Positions 9,186 through 23,527 of a DNA stretch of 64,000 nucleotides are shown one piece after another. A program made the translations under genes and the position numbers. The stretch is taken from positions 43,011,920 through 43,075,919 of the forward strand of contig OX104128.1 of the NCBI GenBank assembly GCA_944470555.2, written 5' to 3'. The DNA comes from Heterobilharzia americana (taxonomy: Eukaryota > Platyhelminthes > Trematoda > Strigeidida > Schistosomatidae). Positions within the stretch are counted from its first letter, which is position 1. The number at the start of each line of letters is the position of its first letter. Under the pieces are notes generated by a model. It saw nothing but the letters and a program-made list of their open reading frames with translations. It was not told where the DNA came from and did no database searches.

Positions 9186-12100
9186 TAGAAATGATCACAT
9201 ATCAAGTTGTACAGCTAAATACTTACAATTAGCTCTAAGGTGCTTTCTCCTGTACCAAAGATTTATGTATTATTATCGGTAGCAGCATAGGGCTTCAACG
9301 CTTATGTACATCTATTCCAAAATTGTCTGATTAAGTACTTTGAAGGATAAGTTACTTTTCGAATTTAACTAAAGGTCGAAAGATAACTGGTGAACTGCTT
9401 ATATGGTATATGCATTATAAATTGAGTAAGATGGCCAGTATTTTTTAAAACTCAACAAAAATGATGCTAGATGTTAACTTCTGAATAATTAATACTTACA
9501 CTAGGGTTAAAAATAGAGTTCAGGAAGCACACAATATGGATTCTCTCACTATGTGGATAAGTCTTCCATGGCTGCTTTAGTTACGTATCCTGATTATGTA
9601 TCATCCAGTTAGTCCGGACAAATATAGGACCTAAAATTAAATTGTAATTTTGAAATTAACTATCCCTCAAATCAACAAATCCGGATACCTGACAGAAAAG
9701 CTATAGATGGAGAAATGAAAAACGTAATTGAAAAACAATCAAAAGTTATAAAAGGCAATGAAGAGGATGTGAAACAAGTTAACGTATACAGTGCCACGAA
9801 TAAGGATGATTGATAGTGGTATCCATTCTTTTTAGTAAGCACAATATAAAGAACAATTTTCGCAGAGATAGATAATCAGGCTGCCTAGATAAAACAAGAC
9901 ACACCTACTTACGTTGATTAGAACACCTTAATGGTGAACAGGCTGAACAGGCTACCTTTGTTAGGAAAGGTATTTCTCATCAGATAGCGCAAAGATATCG
10001 GTAACTGGATCTAGTTGTTAAGATCTCTTTAATTAACGATAAATCTTTCAGTTTGAGAATGTCTTATATAATGAAAGAATCTTCCACTGAAACCTCAACA
10101 TTTTATAACTGCTAAAAACACACTTTATTGAAAGGATTTTGAGAAGTGGTCTCCATCATTTTCTTTCCCAATGAGCTCTAATTTATGCTTTTTTTTTACT
10201 TTACTCATCCATAGTTATCATTGAATTAGTAAAACAATGGGATCTATTTGAACTTTGCACTTCAAAGATCTGATTTCCTAAGAAACAGACTGCAAACAGG
10301 TTTGTCAACAGTTATTTGCATGAAACCAAATGTGTATGTAAGTTATTTTGCATAAACTCAAATTCATTGTGACATGTGAACATGCTTATTTTTTCAAGTG
10401 AACAAGAGTCATGTTTTGTTGATTTGTTTGCTTAATCACAATATGATCAAACTATGGCAACGTATAGTCCCAAAAGTATATTGTAATACAATGTTACAAG
10501 AAATATATTTTAATATAATCAATAACTGAAACTAAAATTGTCCAAATTCTAGGGCAAGCAGCTTTGCAACACGTTGATGATGAGATAAAATAATGAACGA
10601 GGTGAGTGGATGAAAACTGATAAAATAACCAGAATCTCTTATTGATCATGAATGGGTAGAAATTTCTCTTTCTGAAAAGTGGAATGTTTTCCTACGGTTG
10701 TCGAACTCACTTCTGTTCTTAGAGATAATTTATAAAAGTGAGAAAAGACACTGTTACGTCATTTAAAAGTGTCCTGAAATCATACGTTTGTGATTTTGGA
10801 GCTTATCATGACTCTGATCAAGGGAGGCATAAATTTTTGTGCTCGATGAAACCTCTAGAAATACTTTTCCGCCTTCTGTTATCTGTAGCCTAGACAATCT
10901 TTAAAGCTTTACTTCTTCATTAGTACCGCCTTATGAATCCATACATTTCGTACACCACTATCTTGTGACAAAGTACATCCTGTCCCTAGTGTCATATTTT
11001 TTTCAGATAGATATTTATAAAAAATAACCACTGATATTTATACATATTTACATATATGAAAAACTATTTTTTTTGGAACTAATCTATCACATATCCAAGT
11101 ATCATTATTTCTCTTGTAATCTATTATGGGGTGAAAATTTAAGTTAATTTTTCCAAAACAGTAGAAACATTCTGAGTTAACCAAAAATGTCGTAAGTATT
11201 AAGCAAGTGAAATGAGACTGAAAACACAGACTTATTCAAATTAGAATATGCATTTCGTTGAGTAGCAAACGCATGGAAATTGGCTGGATTCTGAAGCAAA
11301 AAGTAAATACTGAACGTTTATATCATGAAAACATGTCAAGGCAAGTATATTGGAAGCAAGTAAAACTGGGCTTCAATCTACTTTTCCGAATACCTACCGA
11401 GAAGTGTTCGAATGCCAGAATCACAATCAACTGTAATTGCAATCACTAGGCGTTTAAATAATTCATGACAGTGTATGAATGGGTTAACTGCCTTCACAAT
11501 AAACAATATACAAAAGATAACCACACTACTTCGCTTCGTTGAATCGAATGCAACTAAACAAATTCAGCCTCATCTTTTAGTACAAAAGGCTACAATTATT
11601 AACTCCTTACTGTGGTATTAATTGCTTTTAGATATAACATTACATCCTTCCTCTCTTGTCTCCACACAGACTTCATTTCAGTCTACTACTCTAACTTGTT
11701 TTCTTGCGTAATATGCACAAGGTTTCTGGTTTTAATTGATAGACAAAAATATTTCCCCACACCAGCTTTTACAAATTTCGAATCGTTTTCTCAACTATTT
11801 ATGAGTAGATATTACATTCTTTTTTCTTCCTTAATCGCGACATAATCATTTGCCATTCTTCGGAAAACTCAAGCAGTTTTCATGTTCTTCATATGCCTAC
11901 GATTTTTTAACACTTCAGTAATTCTGCCAATCTTTAAGCCATCATCAACCGAGGAGAAGCATGAATAAAATCTGGACTTATTTTGCTCTACAGAACGGAA
12001 ATGCATCCTCATTTCTGATACAGAACACTTGTTAAAATCAGGACATCTGGATTCTTTTCACACATCCGTCGAAATCTTCTACAAAGTGAAACCAAGCCCC

Positions 12101-15100
12101 TCGAAAGGAATGAGATTAAGAAATCTGAGCATGCCTGAAGTGTGAGCGATTCAAGTGTTCTAACCATCATTGTGCATTGAAAAGAAGTATGCACAGCCTC
12201 TTTCTCTACCAAGGTCATCATAGAGTATCAGTCACTCTGGACATTTCCCTTATAATGTGACTATTTTTATTTTGTAACTATCTTTTTATTTCCTCACTTA
12301 ACATACCTATAGACATTACCTAACTCCCCTTTGTAACAGTTTATTTTGATCTTTGGCCGGAAGTTACCCTGTAATGTTGTATCCTTCCTACTACATATTC
12401 GCTGATGTACAGCTGAAAGAATTTTTTCGTCGAAAAAAGTTTTTCTCTGCTACAATTGTCTTAAGTGTCTTACTATAGTCAAATGGGTTTGTTTCGATAT
12501 ATGAATTATCCAACAGTGCATCACCCGCTGCTGAAGCCTTACTTTCTTACGCTTAACAACCTAAGAATTTGTCTCATGTTTAATGTAGCTTCTCATTGGG
12601 TTAAGAATAATCAGCAGCTAAAAACAACAACTGATGATTATGTGACATCATTTTTTCCAAGCACAGGTCACCAGCCTCAACAACAGCTATAAGATACAGT
12701 CTTTATCTTACGTTTTCATGTTACTTGGGCGATCGACTTTTCCATAAGCGATAGCAAGCAAACAAAAAATGGGGCCGCAACCGATTAACTTTACAAAACA
12801 ATAGAGGCAAACTCTTATTTCATTATACAAGAGTAATAACCTAATTATTTATAAAAAGTTAACCAACTGATAGTAAGGTAACGATTCAATGAAAACAGTT
12901 ACGCTCCATTTGCAACTAATTATTCAAACAAAATGAGATAACTCACCCGTATCAAATTTCTTTTATCTTTTTAATGTTATAAATAGTTTATTTTCACTGC
13001 ACGTCTACACATGAACTTTTCAGCCAAATCATATGGAGTTGAATAAATTAAACTGACTGCTAAAAAAATTAAGACAATCAGAAGGAATGAAACAGGTTGG
13101 TCAGTGGAAGTCTCTAACTTTTGGTCGGTTGAAATATTTGTGAACCCCTATCGAAAGTGTAAATAAGAAATTATTTGAAGTGATTTCAGGAATTTTAACA
13201 GATTTCAAATATTTCAAATAATAAATGAAGACTACCCCTAAACACAGTCGTTATCTGTGAACTTTAACCAGTTTTACGATTTTGTTATATGAACACAATA
13301 TCCTGGTTAATAAAGTGTGAATTCGGATTTCGGTTAAATGTACTGCATACGCATACAAATGATAAACATCTATGCATTGGGGTATAATTAAATAAGTGCA
13401 AAATAAAATGGCTAAATATTGTAGCCACTTATTAGGGAACGACAATCGGCCTGTTAGTAAACTGGATAATGGAAAATATTCGAAGCACCCAACACATTAC
13501 GATGAACATTAAAAATGAAATAATGAAGCTAAAATGTGTTGGTTTTAAGTCTTTGCATATTGACTTCATAACTATGGCGAAGACTTCATAATAAATCGCA
13601 AAAATTCTTTAATATTAATAATCACAAAGCTTAGTCAAAATCAATGTCTGATGAAATAGGAATTTCCGAATCAGTGGAAAAAAGTGGATAACAAACAGAT
13701 AGGAGTGTAAAGGAAGAGGTTTTAAGGAGCTATCAGGTTACACAATTATATGAAAAAACACCTCAACACAACAGAGGCTTTGGTAATCCAGCTGTCAAAG
13801 CCTTATCTTGTGTTCAAAACAGACATATTTACTCTCTTATTTTCCCCTAATCGTAATCTCCTTAGGACAAATTATTCATTTTTTTGTTTATTTACTATAA
13901 TCCTATCTGTAATTTTTGATGACCTCGGTTTGACTTTACAACAATCATCACTTTGTGACTTTATTGATTTTTTTCGATGATCTTGTATTGACAGACACAA
14001 ACGCTATCACATAAACGCTTGTTAATTATAACCTATTTTAATAACTTGTAACTAGTAATGTAATTGTATAACTATTAATTTGAGACATAAAGACACAATT
14101 TCTTGTCGACTGTGACATTGAATGATGTACATTTGATATCGTTGTACAGATTTTCGCCATGAGGATATAAAATAAGAAAATTTATTGGTGACAATAAGGT
14201 TATTGACTGACTAAAAGTGATAATGTCTTTATGTGGTATTTGAGAAGTTTGAGCATTTAAATGTGCCACCTTTTAGAAACCTTTCGACTTTCACAGATTT
14301 CATTTATCACATGAATGTTATAATTATAACCATTGAAAAATGTACACTTAGCAATGGTATTTTATTTTGATATATGCCTTTTAAAATGACTTTTTTTATA
14401 GAATTTATCCACTTAGCATTTTGAAGAACTAGTGTTTATCTCAGCTGTAGTTTCTTGTTATCTCATATAAACAAAAAGAAAAATAAACAATTAAACAATA
14501 AAAATTTTTTTAAAGGACGCGACTATTATGGGGGACACAGATCCTTTTTAGTCAATTAACATTCAATTTCCCGGTATATGAATATAGTCTTCTTTTGAAC
14601 TGATGCGGGTATAAATAAGGTAACATTTTGACAAAATAGTGAGTTACCACTTGTGAAAATCTACTCCTCAGAAAAAGGTACACACCTCCTCATTCGGTTG
14701 GTTGCTAGCGTAGAGAACAGTCACTTCGGTAGTAAGACACGACAACGATGAATGCCATTCTGTTTTGTTTTCCCAATAGACAATGTCTAAACAAGGCGAT
14801 TTCCGCCAGATGAGTAAATTTTTTTAAGGAAACAGACTGATATACATTAAGCTGCAGGAATCCTTGTTGAAGTCTTTTCAAACACTAAATTGAAAAGCCT
14901 GAAATAAATGACGACACATTTAAACATTTTTCCCCCTCACTAAGTATTCGACCAAGTTGGATTAATAGTCTCGGTTGCTAACGAAAGTGGCTTCAGTTAC
15001 CAACTGCTTCCTTTGGATGTGCATTTCAGCTAGTGATAATGAACGAATTTCTAATGAAAGTGATAATAGCCAAGTAAATGAATGTATTCGTAAATTTGGA

Positions 15101-17599
15101 AAGCAAACTTTTGCATACTATACGAATGAATATTAGTCAGGAAAGTTGGAAGAAGTTGACATAATTAGTTGACCAACAGTTTGTTGTATCAAGATAAAAG
15201 ATGATTAAAAATGGAAAACCCAACATGGCAGTAAAATTCCTCTATTGAGGTAAAAAGTCCGCAACTACGACCTTATATTCAGTTTACGATCGGCGACTCA
15301 TTGAGACCAATGAGAAAAGTTGGTGTAATTGACAAGTATCTTAATGAATATGTAGTGAGTTAAACCACTTACTTTAAAAATATGCTTATACCGTAATGAG
15401 TTTTAACAATAATCAAAATTCTGATGAATTAAGAAAATGTCGAGGAAAACATTACCCGTGAATAAAATCCTGCAGCACAGCGACATAACTACATTAGACT
15501 TGGAACAACTGTGAACCTAGAAATCTAAGTAATTACTGTTAATATGAAGTGTGGTAAAGGTATTTACCAAAGCATTCCAACAAACCATTTTTGTTATAGA
15601 ATTGTAGATAACTTGCGAAAAACAAGAAGTGTAATCCAGAATATCATAAACCAACGCAACAAGCATTTTTTTATTATTCTGACTGATAACTAAACTTCTT
15701 TTTGCTCTTGGGAAATGAAACTAATATGATAAGGAGCTGTCTTGTGATAACCAAGATTAGTGAAGTAGAATTTAAGCAAGACATTCATAAAACAGATGAA
15801 ATCTGATATTACCATTTTCTGGTTATTTTTATGGTCGTATAACTGCTGAAACAGTTTGTATCAATAAATCTTATAATGTTTACCCTCTGCATGCATTATA
15901 TAAATTTATCAGGCGAAACAACTATCTAAAATTCTTAAGGCAAAGAGAAGTTTTATTGATTGAAAGGCTTTTAAGTATTCTTTTTAAAATGAGAAGCAAT
16001 ATTTTCGCGACAAACAAAAATTGAAATTTTGTATGGCAGATGTATGCAAAATAATCCTATGATTAAGAATAATATGGGTGTACATTGAAATAAGTCACGA
16101 AGCGAATAATCTAAACTTAACTATGTTATTGAGTCACATTTGCGAAAAATTAATGATAAAATCTTAGAGTACAGTGAAGCACACCATTAAATTCATTTAA
16201 TTCTAGGTAATTTATAAATATTCCACTAGTATGTTCATCAAATTCAAAAATTAAATAATTCTAAAGTATTTTATCTCAAAAGAATAGAAAAATCGGAGTT
16301 GTTTAAAAATTATTGAAATCCAACGAGCGATACAAAAAATGTGAGCTGACAGGTTTTAGAATCAAATGCATTGAACAGGCTTGATTTTGTTCAGTTCAAA
16401 GTCAGTTATTCATTAGATCACACAAGTTTCTGAACCGAACAACAAGCCAAACATGGAGATCAGTTAAAGAAAATGATGCAACACCGAAATAAGTGAAAGA
16501 GTAAAATGTTTTCGTTATTGTGAATGGGTTAACAAGAGTGAAGGCGTTTCGCTTATGAATAAATGAGAATGCTACAAAAAAAATGAATAAATTATGCATT
16601 GTTAATTCAGATGCAGGATGGACAGAGATAAAAAGGCTGATTTATGTATTCTAAAGCAGAACAGTTACCGTTACTGGGTGTTATTATTCCATAGATTTAT
16701 ATTTGAAGCCCTTTTGTAAAAGACGTTTAACAAGTGAAGGGCACTTACCACACTTATCCAGCAAATCAAAGGTGTGTAACTTGAAGAATCCTCTCAGACG
16801 TTTTCAACCTCGCTCTATTAGAAAATGAATTAGGTAGTCGAAGTATTTCAAACTATCATAAAAATATTTACCGGATCATTCCGTGAAAAGCTCTTTAAAA
16901 CTGAGTGTACTCTTGTGAAAATGAATTTTTTATTACAAGCTCTTTGTTCTAATGATGTTAAATTGTTATTTACTTACAGTGCTTCCATGAAACATTAGAG
17001 TTAATCCATGAACATACCAGTAAAATTAACATTAAAATATGTCACTGTAGTTGCTCTCACTAAGATACTCATTCTAATATTTACAGCAAAAGTTTGATTC
17101 TACATGCAGAGAAAAGTACGTAAGTAGAATAAAGGTATTATTATCAGAAATCAGTTTGAGCAATAAGCTCATGAACTTACTTTTCATTTGAAATGCAGGT
17201 TGGTTCACTAAGAGGTGAACTGGCTTCGACATAAAACTTAATAAACGTTTATAGTCCATAACTAAACAAATATCTTCCCCTTCCTGTCCAGAGGAGTGTT
17301 GAAATGCAGATTTTATCACTCCGATCTAAATTCCGTGATGTGATTTCAAAAGTGAATGAGCGCAATACGAAAGTTCACTTCTAAAATCCAACTAATCAAA
17401 TGAATATCTGGTTACAGTTTTACATGTTGATTCAGATTATTTCAGATAAATAGATAAATTCTTGCCTTTAAGATATGAAACCAAAACTCAGTTGTCAACA
17501 TCTTTTTTCAAAAGAATATAGCAACCAAATTGAATGAATTGGAAGAAAATGATAATTTGGTAACTATATGACGAAGACAGATTGAGAAATAGTATAATT
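9186..17599. other. Long stretch without recognisable features
   Basis: About 8.4 kb of AT-rich DNA. The longest frames (for example 11258-11449, 11612-11845, 12465-12692, 13750-13980) are short, lack recognisable domains and have no consistent coding look. I found no repeat family here by eye. It is compatible with a large schistosome intron or intergenic DNA. Confidence 0.4.
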
Positions 17600-19120
17600 C
17601 GGCAAATCAGACCATATGAATAAAATTCCATTTATTCAACTGATGGAAAGAAATAGTTAAAACATACCACCTAGACTGGTCCCACTGAATAAACACTAAG
17701 AGAAGAGATATTTTAAAAAATGAGAGATGAATCATTCATTACTGAGGATATTTATGAACAAGTTCACCCATCGCGTTCTGCATTCCTGCATTTATAGGGC
17801 CTTCTCAAAATACACTACTGAAGACGATAATCTCTCTATATCATGCCATTGAGAAATGACTAATGGGAATACTTTGACGAATAAAGAAAAGGCTGTTATA
17901 CCAAAATCTTCATGATACACTTGACTTTGTTGATTTAGTTAGGAATGTTAGTTTGCCAAGTAAGACAGTGGTTTCTCTTAACGTAGATGGTTGTATTCAA
18001 AATGACTGCAGAAAAAACGGCTTTTTCGAAGTATCTTTGGTACACTCTTCAGATTTAGTAACAGAATCTATGGACAGATAGATAATGTGTCAGTGGGTCA
18101 TTCACTAAGAATTCTTTTAGCTAACCGTTGCCTAGAAAGCCTAGAAAACACCAGCTTAACGACAAAAATCAACGAGCTTCATATCTATGAAAAGGTATAG
18201 TGGTAACAGCATTGTTTATTTAAAAAATACAAATTTTTAAACTTGCTTCATACTTCCAATATTCCCCACCTGTTAATCAACCTTACTCTAAAAGTATAAT
18301 TGAACTCAGTGCTTCATTTCCATGATGATCAACTTCATACGAGTGGTGATAGTTCAGTCTGTAAATCTGTCCACAGAATGCCTACATGAAACAGACAGTC
18401 TGTTAATTCTCAAAGCTCAGACCTCTGAATCAGAAGAGAATCTAATCCATTCACTGTGCTCACGGACTGGAAAAATATGTACAGATGAGACTGTTGATTA
18501 AGATATGCAAAAATTTCATAGAATTCTAGTGGATGTTTTCCTGTTTAGTTTCATAATTAAAAACTTAGAGCCAAAGAATGTAACCAAAAGGAAACATGTG
18601 GCATCGAAACACATACTTTTACTGAATCTTGAATTCAAAGATGACGTTACTGCAGATATTCTCAAGAGACAAATATCAAAACCTTTATATGAAACATACT
18701 TCACAACTAACCTTAAAATGATTTTCTCTTGCGAAAAACGTTTTGATCAATATTCAGATGACAGGCTAACGATCTGAGCCACATCAATGTATACATTTCA
18801 GTTCACTTACTGCTATGGATCTGATTGCGTCCATCTTATCATGCATCATGTGCAAATATGTGCTCTAGAACAAGACAACCTGCCTGTCAAAGGTAGATCA
18901 ATGAATATCTTCAGGTTCATAGTAGGACACCTCGGAAATTCAAGTCTTTCAGCTCTTTCTTGAGAACTTTACCATATCCTCTACGAAGTTTCATCCAGGC
19001 ATTGAAGGCATTTGTGTATATCTGATATACAAGCTATTCAGAAGTTAAAACCAGTGCTGTATGCTTCAAAAAGGACGTTCAACCTTTGTTTTGCAGTGGC
19101 AGTCATAAAACTTTGACAGC
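17600..19120 (+). mobile_element. Ancient Penelope-like element, heavily decayed
   Basis: Translating across frames recovers pieces in the order of a Penelope-like protein. A DESFITEDIYEQVHPSRSAF segment leads to a GLLKIH box (about 17735-17812; family GLPKIHK). Then come FVDLVRNVSLPSKTVVSLN (about 17930-17985) and an RT stretch reading YGQIDNVSVGHSLRILL (about 18069-18120; family pattern GVSMGSPLGPLLA). Further on, LENTSLTTKINELH leads to RYSGN, where RYVDD is expected (18193-18207). Next a segment including FKDDVTADILKRQISKPLYE lies in the frame 18505-18777. After that follows a remnant aligned with the GIY-YIG end. The catalytic aspartates are gone. The family differs from the element at 26320-28375. 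Identification rests on recalled family patterns. Confidence 0.6.
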
Positions 19121-22100
19121 CGCAGACAAATCCTCCATCCTTTGGTCATGTTTCCTTAAATCCCCACTTACTTTTCATGTTCAATCCTGACACGTATTGT
19201 GTGGCTTCTTTTTGCTATTCAGTTTATCTATCCCCGTTACTGGAAGTAATTGTGAAATGTTCTGCTCTCTTTTTAATATGTTTTTAAGAATGTACAAAGT
19301 AGTAGAAAACTTCATCGAAAAACGAAACGTTCCTTTACTGCAATCGTCTTTTTTGTCTTTTAATATGATCAAGTGGGTATTTTTCACTGTTTAGAAAATG
19401 GTAAAGATCAGGTGACAGCAAAGCAGCTGAACAACTTTCTGCAACTTTTATGAAGCTTACTGATGGGAATTTGAAAAATCATTTCCGATTTGAAAGAGAC
19501 TGCAGGATGGGTCAGAAAATCATACTTTCTACAACTGCTTCGGGAATGGTGCTGCTATCGTAGACGACAGCATGTCACTAATTGACAAATTTTTCAACTT
19601 TTTTGATGGAGTTCACACTTATCTTTTCGTAACATAAGAATTTGAAGTGAATGATGAGATATTTTGTCAGAAATGTTTATCCACCAGACGTTATAAGACA
19701 GCAACAAAAAGGTCGATATTTTGAAAGTAAACCTTGAGCACAGGATCTCTTCATTGCACTAGGTTTGTTCCTCCTCAACACAAACGTGCTTTGGGTAAAT
19801 TTCTGTTCTCAAAAACTCAGGGGAAATATTACAGTGAATTACTGAATGATGAAATATTTTGGGAACATTTACTTTTACCGACCGTACATCCGAAGAAATG
19901 CATGATATATAGTTTTAAAGATAAAATGCCTACCGAGAAGATAACTGCCACGAAAAACGAGATGTTCGCATTAAAGTACTACCTGAAGGCAATATGAGCA
20001 TGTAGGTGACAACTGAAAGACCTCAGTCTGGTATCAAACATCTTTTCTACCTCACTCTTATTCACTAAGTGTTGCAGAAACTTTCTCTGATATCATAGAG
20101 GGTTAAATAACTTGTCTCTCTTAATTTCACCTGATATTGCGTCCACAAATTTACCGCCAGTTTTTATGATTTGACGATAGCTCTGAGAGTGACTCAGTAA
20201 AGTTAGAAAACACATTCTCTCCAGCGTTCATTTTGTAGCATGAAATCCTCTAGAAAGCAATAGGGACCAAGCATTTATTATAAGTCGTTACACATGAGTT
20301 CCAATAATCTTTTCCAGCTGTTTTACATAGTTTTACACCAAGGTTATTTAAAGTGACAGAAGCGCTTAGGGTCACTTACATACACCAGAAGTTGTATGTG
20401 TTAGAAATTACTCCTTTATCTACTTGACCTGTTATTGCAGTCGATTAGTAATGTGTCGTTCATATCTGATACAACTATATAAAAATAACAGTTAGTTTGT
20501 TGACATGGAACAATATTTGAAAGTAGAAGGAGGACCTGTGCGGCTGCTGAATTCTAACCACCGATCAAGGGACACTGGCTTGTCACTCTGTTAGCTGGTC
20601 CATAAGACTAAGCATCAGTAGTATCATTCATTTCAGTCCCGCTAACTTTTTGTGGTAAACCTTTCAGCTATTACTCCACTATAGAGAAACTACTAATTAG
20701 TATCACCTCGTAATTTCTGTCTTGTGAATCCCTAATTCAAATTTGTCAAGTTAACATCGCTTGAATAGGCTAACATCAAAGCAACATTGACGTAAACAAA
20801 CCATCAACAGGATTCAAGCATTATGTTTCGATAAAACCTCTACATTTTGTAATTCATTTGCACTAAATCACCTTTATTATCCATTGCAAAAGAAGTACAG
20901 AACAGTCATCAGTTTATTCAGATCTTTACCCTCCATATGTCATGAATTACATTGAGCTATGTCAGTGAAGTAATCGAAGTCAGTGTAAACAATCAGAAGA
21001 TTTAAATCTTTTCTCTTCAGTCCGGTTGACTTGAAGGTTACTGATGTATTATTCTACATTTTACAGGCCAACCAAATTTTCCTTTATTTATTTCAATGTT
21101 CAAACTTAAAATGTGAAACTGACATTCAACCTTAAAAAATATCATTTTACTCTTTAGGCTTCGTTAATTGTTAAAAAACATATTTTTCATGTAAATGAAT
21201 CATAAATTTTTATCAAATTAGCATATTCAGGCAAACATGCAGTTTGTCCAGCTGTTTAGTTGATGCGTTACATAACTAAGCAAGCGAAGTTCAAAAACTG
21301 TTGAACTAAGTAGTAAACGTTCATCTTTATCAAGCGTCTTTTGGAAATGAAGATATACAGTCACTTTCTTTCTGTCAAAACTATCATCCACAGATCTGGT
21401 GCTTCACACAAACCATTCAGGATTATAATTACTGGACAAGAAATCTCAAGCTTTAGCCATGTACGAGAACTTTTTTCCCAGTGTCTCCTGTTTTTTTAGG
21501 AAAACATTTTCTAGACTCCATACACATAATTCGAAAGAGCGAAAAGGTGAAGAATTTCTGTGTAGCGATCCAGGTCAGTGGAACGGTAGATGAAAGAAAG
21601 TAACTGTATACTATATGTCATGAATAACTGTCTTATCACAATCATAGTTGTTTAAAAACTGCAGCAAAAGAAACTACTTGGTAAAAGGACTTCTAATTTC
21701 CAATACAAAACAATTGACAAATGAAGCAAAAAATGTGAAGTCGAAACAAAAACAAGAACAAGCTTTTACTATCCATAAGAAGACCTTGATCACAAATATC
21801 AAATTTAGAGGGACAATGCAGCAGAAATATTGAATAATCATCTTTCTAAAGCATTCAAGAAAACATTTTATGCTGGCAAACTGTGAATTGTATTTCCCAG
21901 CTAACAGTTAACTCAAGGTAGTATGAGGGAATAAATGTCGCTTTGGGCCACATCCATGTATGTTTATTAGTCTACATACTTTGTGGATCTGGTTAGATAT
22001 AGGACGCACATAGAGAAGTCATCCCAAATGCCTCTCCAAGCACTATCTTGCTAGGCTTCCAGTGCAGAACGTAAGTCATGCAAGAATTTAGTTTTGAACC

Positions 22101-23149
22101 CTTTGCGTCAATTCTAGTCACATTACTTCCTTATACACGATAACTATGCAATTTCTTTGTTTCACCCTAGAACAGGCGGTTTTGAGGACCTAATGTTGAC
22201 CTATCAACCAATAATAGACTCATCTGTTTTTTCTTTATTGCTATAAATAAGTTCGTTCAGCTGCTGAAAAGGCTTCATTTGAGAAACAGACAGAAAGCAC
22301 AAATAAATCCTGACAGTTGTAGCTCCATAGCAAGAAACGTGAAGGGACTTTTCGGAACACATTTTTGGAATATCACTTTCTTGGCTGCACAAATACTTTT
22401 GCGCAATCCATTCCAACATTTTTGAGATGATTGGACAGTGTTTTAACAGCTAACAGTCTTGAAATTATGAGATTTTTGATTATTTAGAAGCTGTGTGTCT
22501 ATCCAGCTGAGATAGTATTTTGATTTGAGTGCACTCAAGGATACATGGTAAACTAAAATCAGTATCTCTGGAAAGTTTATTTTAATAAATATTTGTTACG
22601 TTTCTTAAAATTGAAGAAAAGTGACTACAGTTACGTCTAGATAATTTGATGAGATGAAAAGTAGGAAATGTTTTCGGACCAATAGTTTCGTTGAACCAGG
22701 AGGATCAATATTACATATATTTTCATTTGATTTAAAAACTCGCAGATCAAGTGCAACAGTTAATCAATATTGGAACAGATATTTGTCACAAGAGAACAAG
22801 ATAAGGCAAATATTTACATGATTTTCATACTATTCTTCGCAAAATTTTAACAGTTCAGTCATCAAAGACAGTGAGCTCTAATCTTCGAAAATTGGCTGAA
22901 AAATTACCTGAAGACGTGCAGAACGCATTCAGTAATTTATCAAAACAAAGTAGCTACAATGAAACTAAAAATATGTTTCACCTTTTTATCAGCATGCAAC
23001 GCAAAGCAACAGTTGAATTGGTAGTCATAAACAGTTAACAAAAATGCATCCTTCAATAAAATGACAACGTAGATATTTTGAAAATATAATAGCTAACTAT
23101 AAGTTACGCTAAGATATTGATTTGTTGAAGTTTGTGGTATCTAACCATT
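19121..23149. other. No assigned feature; two weak open frames
   Basis: AT-rich sequence. A plus frame at 19734-19997 (87 codons) and an unstarted plus frame at about 22806-23038 (roughly 75 codons, containing KLAEKLPEDVQNAFSNLSK) are the only protein-like stretches. Neither matches a family I recognise. They may be chance frames, old repeat protein or isolated exons; flanking splice sites are not convincing. Confidence 0.35.
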
Positions 23150-23525
23150 TGTTGACACACTTGTAATTCTCCGTTGTTCTATTGGATCGAATTATTTGAC
23201 CTATATTGGCATAAAGGCTACTATTTGGATGCCTCGACGTTGCCTGAATATGATAATGTGAAAATTCACTTGGTTGTAGCTAGCAGAGGAATCCAGGATG
23301 CGCGTTTCCTCCTACTTGGGACTCGTCAGATGGGTGTACCTGCATCCCAGTAGGTGGTGTTGTTTCCACTGAGACTCCAACCGCATACCCATCGCTTCAA
23401 ACTCCACGGCGTTGTAACAAGGCCATGGAGGCACGATAGTCACTTCCTGTGCAACAAGTATTGGTTAGTCCCATTTGCTGACATGCTTGTGGTTATCTGT
23501 TGTTTTACTGGGTCGAATTACAAGT
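23150..23525 (-). repeat. Full SM-alpha-type unit with tandem-type terminal repeat
   Basis: Minus-strand unit with all parts: pol III-like head (about 23370-23440), ribozyme (23288-23335) and tail (23160-23270). The plus-strand stretch TGACACACTTGTAATTCTCC...GGATCGAATTA at 23153-23200 recurs as TGACATGCTTGTGGTTATCT...GGGTCGAATTA at 23479-23521, about 325 bp away. The locus therefore holds one monomer plus the start of the next. On the minus strand the ribozyme keeps CTGACGA and GAAACGCGCATC, but stem II is GTCC/GGAG and the first stem I pair is lost. Confidence 0.8.
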
Positions 23526-23527
23526 AT

